19,945 bases of DNA from JBFMFE01 sp040752295 (GTDB lineage Bacteria > UBP15 > UBA6099 > JBFMBQ01): NCBI GenBank assembly GCA_040752295.1, contig JBFMFE010000040.1, forward strand, positions 1 through 19,945, in the 5' to 3' direction. The notes beneath the pieces were generated by a model. That model ran no database searches. It was not told where the DNA came from and was given only the letters and a program-made list of their open reading frames with translations. This document shows, one piece after another, positions 14,215 through 19,945 of the stretch (positions within the stretch are counted from its first letter, which is position 1; each line of letters begins with the position of its first letter). The position numbers and the translations under genes were made by a program.

Positions 14215-14244
14215 ATTTTAGGATTCTGGAGGAGTTCTTTTCAA
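14215..14244 (-). promoter_or_regulatory. Promoter directly upstream of oppF
   Basis: On the - strand, TTGAAA (14244-14239, 5/6) and TAAAAT (14220-14215, 5/6) are 18 bases apart. Only eight bases separate the -10 hexamer from the ATG at 14206, so a transcript from here would be leaderless or nearly so. Confidence 0.5.
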
Positions 14245-14342
14245 AACCCCTCTATTTATGAAGACGTCGCGGGATGGCTGGTCCGGAGTCAGTGGAATAC
14301 GGGGGGCGAGAGCGCGGGCGGCGCGTTGAGACTGCGGGGCGG

Positions 14343-15350
<1,008 letters not shown>

Positions 15351-15389
15351 CTTTTTATGAGAGGGAGCCGATGAAGGTTTCAGCCGGGC

Positions 15390-16397
15390 TTACTTGAGCC
15401 AGCCTTCATTGCGGTACCATTCGATGGTCTGGATGGTCCCCTTGCGCGTGTCGGGGTATTCGAACTCGAATCCCGTGGCGAGGAGTTTTTCGGCGCTGAC
15501 GTCGTAGTTTTTGGTGACGTACTCGACCGTGTCCTTTTCTATGAAGGGTTTCTGGTGCGTGACGCGGCGCGAGATGAGGGTCGCGAGGTCCGCGGCGGCG
15601 TTGCCCGCCGCGACCGCGAACCTCTTGGGTATGAACACGGGGACGGTGGGTTTTCCGAAGATGGCGGCGAGGAAGGTGATGTAATTCTTGACCTGCATCT
15701 TTATAGGCGCCACCACGTGGTACTCTTCGCCTGCGGCGTCCGCCCGCCGGCAGAGGTGATACGCGGCGGCGCCGACGTCGCGGGCGTGAACCAGCGGCAT
15801 GACGAAATCGAAGTTGTAGGGGACGGGGACAATGAACGAGCGGTGGATGAGAAAGATCATGTCGGCGGCGCCGTACGTGTTCCGTTCGCCGTAAACGACC
15901 CCGGGGCGGATGATCGTGTAGCCGAGTCCGTGGTCCCGGTGGAATTTTTCGAGCGTCTCGTCCTGTTGATCCTTGGACCTCCCGTAGAGCGTGTCGGGGC
16001 GCCTGGGGTGGTCTTCGGTGATGGGGACCGACGACGACCGGAAGGGTCCGTACACGGAGAGTGAGCTGTATGACATGATTCGCGCGACGCCGGCGTCAAC
16101 CGCCGCGCGGCACAGGTTTTCCGTGCCTTCCACGTTGACCGCCTTAAGCATCGTCCACGTTGCGCTGAAGCTGAATATCGCCGCCGTGTGTATAACGACT
16201 TCCACGTCCTCGACTATTTTGTCCAGTCCCTTTCCGGAGGTGAGGTCCGCGGGGATGAATTCCACGCCTTTTCTGAGGAAGTCGCGGTCCGAACCCGCGA
16301 GGTCCGTCGCGCGCACCTCTTCACCTTTTTCGACGAGGACGTCCACCGCGTGCGAGCCGGTGAAACCGCATGCTCCCGTCACGAGGAATTTGCCCAT
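15390..16397 (-). CDS. NAD-dependent epimerase/dehydratase (extended SDR)
   Basis: A 335-residue extended SDR of ordinary length. The Rossmann motif GACGFTGS is at 8-15, the NAD-binding acidic residue is in ATDLAG (30-35), and the active site is Ser111/Ser112 with Tyr138-x3-Lys142 (YGRSK). RPGVVYGER and LVHARDVG are typical of the group containing 3-beta-hydroxysteroid dehydrogenase, HpnA-like and nucleotide-sugar epimerases; the substrate is open. The C-terminus, FEYPDTRKGT through IEWYRNEGWL, parallels the end of the SDR at 3557-4807, so the two are probably paralogues. This one lacks the basic tail. ATG 16397 follows AGGGGGG by nine bases. Its promoter is at 16446-16474, and oppD follows after 39 bases. 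Confidence 0.9.
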   Translation of the reverse strand: MGKFLVTGACGFTGSHAVDVLVEKGEEVRATDLAGSDRDFLRKGVEFIPADLTSGKGLDKIVEDVEVVIHTAAIFSFSATWTMLKAVNVEGTENLCRAAVDAGVARIMSYSSLSVYGPFRSSSVPITEDHPRRPDTLYGRSKDQQDETLEKFHRDHGLGYTIIRPGVVYGERNTYGAADMIFLIHRSFIVPVPYNFDFVMPLVHARDVGAAAYHLCRRADAAGEEYHVVAPIKMQVKNYITFLAAIFGKPTVPVFIPKRFAVAAGNAAADLATLISRRVTHQKPFIEKDTVEYVTKNYDVSAEKLLATGFEFEYPDTRKGTIQTIEWYRNEGWLK

Positions 16398-16445
16398 GTG
16401 CGACGCCCCCCTGTTCAGGCGCTGCCAGCCGGATTCCGGGTAACG

Positions 16446-16474
16446 ATCATAAGCTAAACGTCATGCAGATGCAA
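16446..16474 (-). promoter_or_regulatory. Possible promoter for SDR-oppD-oppF
   Basis: On the - strand, TTGCAT (16474-16469, 3/6) and TATGAT (16451-16446, 5/6) are exactly 17 bases apart in the 134-base gap between pgi and the SDR gene. The SDR gene may therefore be transcribed independently of pgi. Confidence 0.45.
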
Positions 16475-16531
16475 ACGCCCGGTCGCGTCCGTCGCATGCG
16501 AATCGGACGACGTGCGGGCGGTGCGCGACGT

Positions 16532-17950
16532 TCAGACGACCTTCCTCGGCAGTCTGCTTTCGAGTGCGCTGATTTCCTCGAGATTTTTTTCGAACCCCCG
16601 CCTTCCCATCAGCGCGAACGCTGCGATCTTTCCCGCCTCCACGCCGGGCTGGTCGAACGGGTTCACCCGGAACAGCCCCCCGGCGAACACCGTCTGCATT
16701 TCGAGGAGAAAGATGAACTGACCAACGGTAAAGGGGGTTATGGCAGGGAATACGAACGTGGAATTAGGGCGCTTAGCCTTCGTCAGGGCGATCTCAGTGC
16801 CCCGCAGCTCCGTGTTGAGCAGTTCTGAGAATGATGCGCCTCCGAGGTAGGACAGTCCGTCGAGATCGTCGAAACCCTTCGGTATTTCAACGTCCGTTCC
16901 GAATTTCTCGACCCGCAGGAACGTGATGGTCTTGTCGTTGGGACCCTCCGCGTAAAGCTGAATCTGTGAGTGCTGATCGGTCGCCCCGAGCGCCTTCACC
17001 GGCGTCTGCCCCGCGTTGACCGTCCTGCCGGCGAGATCGAACCGTTTGCCGAGGCTCTCCGCCCAGAGCTGCCGGTACCAATCCGCGAGAAAGTACAACT
17101 GAACGGAGTAGGGCATCATGACCTGTATTGTCTTGCCCTTTTTCGTGCACGCGAGGAACTGGAGAAGCGCGCTGAGAAGAGCCGGATTGGAACCGGCGTC
17201 CGCGGCAATGCACCGCGCCCTCATCGCCGCGGCGCCGCGCAGAAGCTGGATGACGTTGATCCCCGTCATCGCCGCCGGGACGAGTCCGACCGGTGTGAGA
17301 ACGGAGAACCGCCCGCCGACGCCGCGCGGCACTTCGAACGAGGGGAGTTTTTCGCGGCGCACGATTTCGCGCAGGTTGCCCTTCTCCCCGTCGGTTGTCG
17401 CGACAAGGTGTTTCGGCAGGGCGTTCCTACCCGTCTTCCGTCGTATCATACCGCACACGGTCAGAAGCGCCGCGAGGGTTTCGGCGGTGCCGCCCGATTT
17501 GGTGATCACGTTGAACAGCGTCCTTTTCGGGTTGACGACCTCGAGCAGGTTTGCGATACGGACGGGGTCAACGTTGTCCTCGACGAAAAAACGAGGGTAT
17601 CCCATCCTGCGCCGTACGCTCATGAGGTTGTAGTACGGGGGGTTCAGCGCGCAGTGGAGCGCGGCGGCGCCGAGGGCGGAGCCTCCGATCCCGAGCACGA
17701 CGAAATCGTCGAAGTCGTTCTTCGCGCGGCGGGCGAACTCCGCGATTTCCCGCGCGGTCTTCATCCGCGAGGGGAGGGAGATGAATTCCATTTCGCCCGA
17801 TTCGTGCCTGCGGCGGACGTCCGCCGCGGCGGTTTCCGCGCGGGTTTTCCACGCGCGAAGCTCTCCGGGCGTCACGCCGTGCCTTGTCCCGACCGCCGGC
17901 GAAAGCATGTTCGTGTAGTCGTACGATATGCGTCCGGTCCGTTTTTTCAT
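16532..17950 (-). CDS. pgi: Glucose-6-phosphate isomerase
   Basis: Interconverts glucose 6-phosphate and fructose 6-phosphate in glycolysis and gluconeogenesis. At 472 residues it is close to the shorter bacterial form. The phosphate-binding SIS-domain motifs GIGGSALG (87-94) and TKSGGTAET (150-158) are present. Signature 1 is GVGGRFSVLTPVG (210-222) and signature 2 GLFRVNPFDQPGVEAGK (425-441). The catalytic residues Glu298 (WAESLGK), His327 (TDQHSQ) and Lys441 are all in place, so the enzyme should be active. The ATG at 17950 follows GGGGGG by about six bases. It is the first of four same-strand genes, but a probable promoter in the gap after it suggests partial independence. Confidence 0.96.
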   Translation of the reverse strand: MKKRTGRISYDYTNMLSPAVGTRHGVTPGELRAWKTRAETAAADVRRRHESGEMEFISLPSRMKTAREIAEFARRAKNDFDDFVVLGIGGSALGAAALHCALNPPYYNLMSVRRRMGYPRFFVEDNVDPVRIANLLEVVNPKRTLFNVITKSGGTAETLAALLTVCGMIRRKTGRNALPKHLVATTDGEKGNLREIVRREKLPSFEVPRGVGGRFSVLTPVGLVPAAMTGINVIQLLRGAAAMRARCIAADAGSNPALLSALLQFLACTKKGKTIQVMMPYSVQLYFLADWYRQLWAESLGKRFDLAGRTVNAGQTPVKALGATDQHSQIQLYAEGPNDKTITFLRVEKFGTDVEIPKGFDDLDGLSYLGGASFSELLNTELRGTEIALTKAKRPNSTFVFPAITPFTVGQFIFLLEMQTVFAGGLFRVNPFDQPGVEAGKIAAFALMGRRGFEKNLEEISALESRLPRKVV

Positions 17951-18134
17951 GATCGCCCCCCGCCTTATGCCCGCCGGATTGTTCCAAAATAATGAAAAGA
18001 TGCCGACGGCTTCCGATTCGCCGGGCGATGCCGTTTGCTCCGGGAGAAGTTCCGCCGAGGGAAGCGTTCTTCGGTGGGAACGCCCCCGGCGTCTCGCGCG
18101 GCAGCGCCCGTCGTTCCCTGTCGCGCGGCGCGGT
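17951..18134. other. Intergenic region upstream of pgi, no feature supported
   Basis: A 184-base spacer between the cyclotransferase-like gene and pgi, GC-rich apart from an AT-rich patch at 17980-18000. That patch could hold the pgi promoter, but I find no hexamer pair with acceptable spacing. No gene is supported. Confidence 0.4.
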
Positions 18135-18530
18135 TCATTTTCTTTTCAGGTAGATGAACGCCTTGACCTTCTCATCGCCGACGTAAACGTCCGTCCTGCG
18201 CCTTGCCATGACCGTGGGCGCTTCTTCAAACTCGTTGAGACGGAAGACGTCCTCACGGGACAGCCCGACGAGAACGACGCCGTTTACGATGCCGCCGGGC
18301 TTTTTACGCAGGGAGAACCCTTTCCCCTCCGCCGACCTTGCGCAGCCTTTCAGAGTCGCGGGCGCAAAAGCCACGCGGTGTCCGAGGAGTTTTTTGATGA
18401 AGTCCGGGTCCATCAGCAGCCCCCACACGAACGTGAGGTTGGCGTCGCCGGCGAGGTCCTTCGGGGTTCTCGAGCCTTTCGGCACAGCCAGCATCGCAAG
18501 CGTTTTTTCGTTCCATTTGACCCTGAACAT
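18135..18530 (-). CDS. Gamma-glutamylcyclotransferase-like (AIG2-like) protein
   Basis: A 131-residue protein of the AIG2/GGCT fold, whose members release 5-oxoproline from gamma-glutamyl amines or peptides. Visible family blocks are FVWGLLMDPDFIKKLLGHRV (34-53, where most relatives read YGTLMDP), FAPATLKGC (55-63), IVNGVVLVGLSREDVFRLNEFEE (81-103, with the probable catalytic Glu in FEE), and a final KVKAFIYL strand. The Tyr of YGxL is Trp here, so activity on standard substrates is uncertain. About 30 N-terminal residues precede the fold. I start at ATG 18530, because AAAGGAG stands eight bases upstream; an in-frame ATG at 18557 is less likely. A palindromic element begins directly upstream of the ribosome site. 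Confidence 0.75.
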   Translation of the reverse strand: MFRVKWNEKTLAMLAVPKGSRTPKDLAGDANLTFVWGLLMDPDFIKKLLGHRVAFAPATLKGCARSAEGKGFSLRKKPGGIVNGVVLVGLSREDVFRLNEFEEAPTVMARRRTDVYVGDEKVKAFIYLKRK

Positions 18531-18545
18531 CGCGGGACTCCTTTC

Positions 18546-18716
18546 TAAGTGTATCACTTCATAAATTCGCTAACGTATTTTCAGAGGCGAAGCCTCCCTG
18601 GACTGCGGCGAGCCATCGCCGCCTTCATCTCCGATAGTCAAGGCGGTGTTCACACACCGCACTCCAAGGCGCTTCGCGCAGAATACGTTAGAGTATTTAC
18701 GAAATAGTGCACTAAG
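18546..18716. repeat. Imperfect palindromic element, MITE- or REP-like candidate
   Basis: About 170 bases form one large imperfect inverted repeat. Perfect 10-bp arms CTAACGTATT (18570-18579) / AATACGTTAG (18682-18691) are flanked by about 24 further bases matching roughly two in three. Inside lies TGGACTGCGG (18599-18608) / CCGCACTCCA (18657-18666), 9 of 10 paired. Each arm has its own hairpins: GAGGC/GCCTC (18584-18596), GCGGCG/CGCCGC (18605-18622), and GCGGTGT/ACACCGC (18643-18660). It contains no credible gene and fills the gap between two same-strand genes. It could be a non-autonomous transposable element or a repeated structured RNA; no terminal target-site duplication is obvious. Confidence 0.6.
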
Positions 18717-18826
18717 GAAGAGATTTCCGGAGATACGGGAACCGGAGGTCATGTTTCCGTCGGTCCGGGAGCGGCGCGGCGAAGACCCCCGGAGGCGCGC
18801 CGCCGACGGTTCCGAGGGAGGTGAAA

Positions 18827-19363
18827 TCACCTTTCGAGCGCCTCGATTATCTTCAGGGCGAACTTCTTCGCGGCGGCGGGACCCTCGGCGGTGATGGTTT
18901 TTCCCGACACCACGACGTCTTCGGGCACGTAGTGCGCCCCGCCATCCGCCAGCGCCTTCCTGGACTCGGGCGTGGCGTACACGGTGGCTTTGACGCCCTT
19001 GAGAATGCCCGCGTTCGCGAGCGCCGCCCCTGAAAGGCAGATGCCCGCGACGACCTTTCCCGCGGCGTGGGCTTTGCGGAGGATATCGTGGACTGCGGCG
19101 TCGTTCCACAGGTACTGCGGCGAACCGGCGCCGCCCACGATGACCACCGCGTCGTAGTCGCCGGGTTTCGCGGCGCCCACGCCTATTTCGGCGACCGCCG
19201 CGGCGCCCAGCATTCCCCTGCAACTTCCGGGTTTCGTGCTTGCCACCGTGACGCTGCCCCCCGCCTTTTCGAACTCGGCTTTCGGCTCGAGAAGTTCCTC
19301 GTCCCGGAAGTTCGCGGGGCTGATCACCATGAGGATTTTCTTTCCTTCGAGTCGTCCGGGCAT
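18827..19363 (-). CDS. DJ-1/PfpI family protein
   Basis: A 178-residue flavodoxin-like protein of the DJ-1/PfpI superfamily, which includes glyoxalase III/deglycase-like, chaperone-like and protease-annotated members; the actual activity is open. The N-terminal Glu region reads FRDEELLEPKAEFEKAG (19-35). The nucleophile elbow is at VVAGICLSGAALA, placing the reactive Cys at 109. Cys is followed by Leu-Ser rather than the His-Gly of PfpI/Hsp31-type enzymes, so a PfpI-type Cys-His pair is not evident. VVIVGGAGSPQYLW (73-86) and the C-terminal ITAEGPAAAKKFALKIIEAL complete the family pattern. ATG 19363 follows AAAGGAGG at nine bases, a strong ribosome site. It lies downstream of no other gene on its strand in the window. 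Confidence 0.92.
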   Translation of the reverse strand: MPGRLEGKKILMVISPANFRDEELLEPKAEFEKAGGSVTVASTKPGSCRGMLGAAAVAEIGVGAAKPGDYDAVVIVGGAGSPQYLWNDAAVHDILRKAHAAGKVVAGICLSGAALANAGILKGVKATVYATPESRKALADGGAHYVPEDVVVSGKTITAEGPAAAKKFALKIIEALER

Positions 19364-19469
19364 ACGGGATTCCTCCTTTCGCGATTCACGCTTTTCCCTC
19401 GTGGACCCGGGAACGCAGGAGAAGCTTCACGCGTTTCGATGCCGGGCTTTCTCCCATTATTACGCCTTC

Positions 19470-19478
19470 TGGTATAAT
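19470..19478 (+). promoter_or_regulatory. Extended -10 promoter for the last gene
   Basis: TGG followed by a perfect TATAAT (19473-19478) makes an extended -10 element. The -35 region (around 19449) is weak, as is common with extended -10 promoters. Start of transcription is expected near 19485, leaving a leader of about 80 bases. Confidence 0.55.
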
Positions 19479-19567
19479 CTATGATACTTGATTTTACCGA
19501 TTCTGGGAAACCGGGGTTTTCAGGGGAGTGTGGCGCGGGGTTTCCTTTCGGGAGGTGTGTGAAATTG

Positions 19568-19945
19568 ATGAAACGGGCGTGGATTCTGACGCTGTCGGTC
19601 GCGATCGTGTCGGGCTGGACTTCAGCGGAGGGCGTGGAGACGAAGATGACGACCGGCGGGTTGAAAGCTGTTTTCAGCGCGGCTTACGAACTCGGCGCCG
19701 CCGAGACGGCGTTTCTCGAAGCCGCCCCGCTGCTGTTCTCGGAAAATCCGATTCGTAAGGAGGTCCTGGAGGGGCGTCGCGCTTACTTCGAAGCGCGAGG
19801 GGACGTAAAGGACGAGCCGGGAAAGGCGCCCGGATACATTTTTTATATCGGCGCCGTGAAGAAGTACCCCGGAGAAGCGCGCGCGCATGGAGAGGCGTGC
19901 AGGAGCGCCCACGCGGGCGCGGTCGAACATCTTCGTTCGGTTCCG
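19568..19945 (+). CDS. Exported protein of unknown function, 3'-truncated by window edge
   Basis: The first 126 residues of a gene that runs off the window; the frame is open to the last base. The N-terminus is a Sec signal peptide: Lys-Arg, then hydrophobic WILTLSVAIVSGW, with likely cleavage after TSA near residue 20. There is no lipobox Cys. The mature part begins with helical, Ala-rich sequence (GLKAVFSAAYELGAAETAFL) followed by mixed charged segments; I do not recognise the family. GGAGGT (19551-19556) is eight bases before an in-frame TTG at 19565 and eleven before ATG 19568, so the start may be one codon earlier. An extended -10 promoter lies about 90 bases upstream. Confidence 0.7.
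   Translation, partial: MKRAWILTLSVAIVSGWTSAEGVETKMTTGGLKAVFSAAYELGAAETAFLEAAPLLFSENPIRKEVLEGRRAYFEARGDVKDEPGKAPGYIFYIGAVKKYPGEARAHGEACRSAHAGAVEHLRSVP

Noticed and set aside
18646..18894. Short open frame crossing the palindromic element
   Set aside because: It reads through inverted-repeat sequence and into the antisense of the DJ-1 gene, with no ribosome site.

Overview
The window reads as GC-rich chromosomal DNA from a free-living bacterium with a Gram-negative type of gene content: a periplasmic penicillin-acylase-like Ntn hydrolase, a Tat-exported solute-binding protein and housekeeping genes of ordinary bacterial type. Neither the genes nor the order fixes a phylum. An uncultured or candidate lineage is plausible, because the conserved frr-cdsA neighbourhood is rearranged and a short palindromic element with TGGACTGCGG/CCGCACTCCA arms is present. 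That is inference.

Layout, left to right. (1) Positions 1-853 hold the C-terminal two thirds of alanine dehydrogenase. (2) A strong sigma70-like promoter at 897-925 drives pyrH, frr, a small PASTA-like protein and cdsA (996-3547, + strand); uppS, which usually lies between frr and cdsA, is not here. (3) 3557-6766 on the - strand: an SDR epimerase/dehydrogenase with a histone-like Lys/Arg tail and its own promoter, then an ARPP-1 family protein overlapping an alpha/beta hydrolase. (4) A Tat-type ABC solute-binding protein (+, 6911-8215) converges on a penicillin acylase family precursor (-, 8237-10600). (5) 10601-11397 is mostly non-coding: hairpins, tRNA-Pro(CGG) with its own promoter, a terminator, a direct repeat of the tRNA 3' end, and a promoter plus structured leader for an RRM protein (11398-11712). 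(6) 11870-13180 encodes a ZIP-like membrane protein with a cyclic-nucleotide-binding-type domain inserted in its central cytoplasmic loop, the most unusual gene here. (7) 13232-17950 on the - strand reads pgi, a second SDR epimerase, oppD, oppF; no permease or peptide-binding protein accompanies the two ATPases. (8) 18135-19363 on the - strand: a gamma-glutamylcyclotransferase-like protein and a DJ-1/PfpI protein, separated by a large imperfect palindrome. (9) The window ends in an exported protein of unknown function on the + strand.

Functionally, the pyrH cluster covers UMP phosphorylation, ribosome recycling and phospholipid precursor synthesis. The rest is a mixed accessory set: sugar isomerisation, nucleotide-sugar- or sterol-type SDR chemistry, incomplete peptide and sugar uptake systems, and periplasmic amide hydrolysis. 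No CRISPR array, phage module, integrase or transposase gene is visible. The candidates for something undescribed are the ZIP-cyclic-nucleotide-domain fusion, the palindromic element at 18546-18716, the duplicated tRNA 3' end, and the RRM leader RNA.
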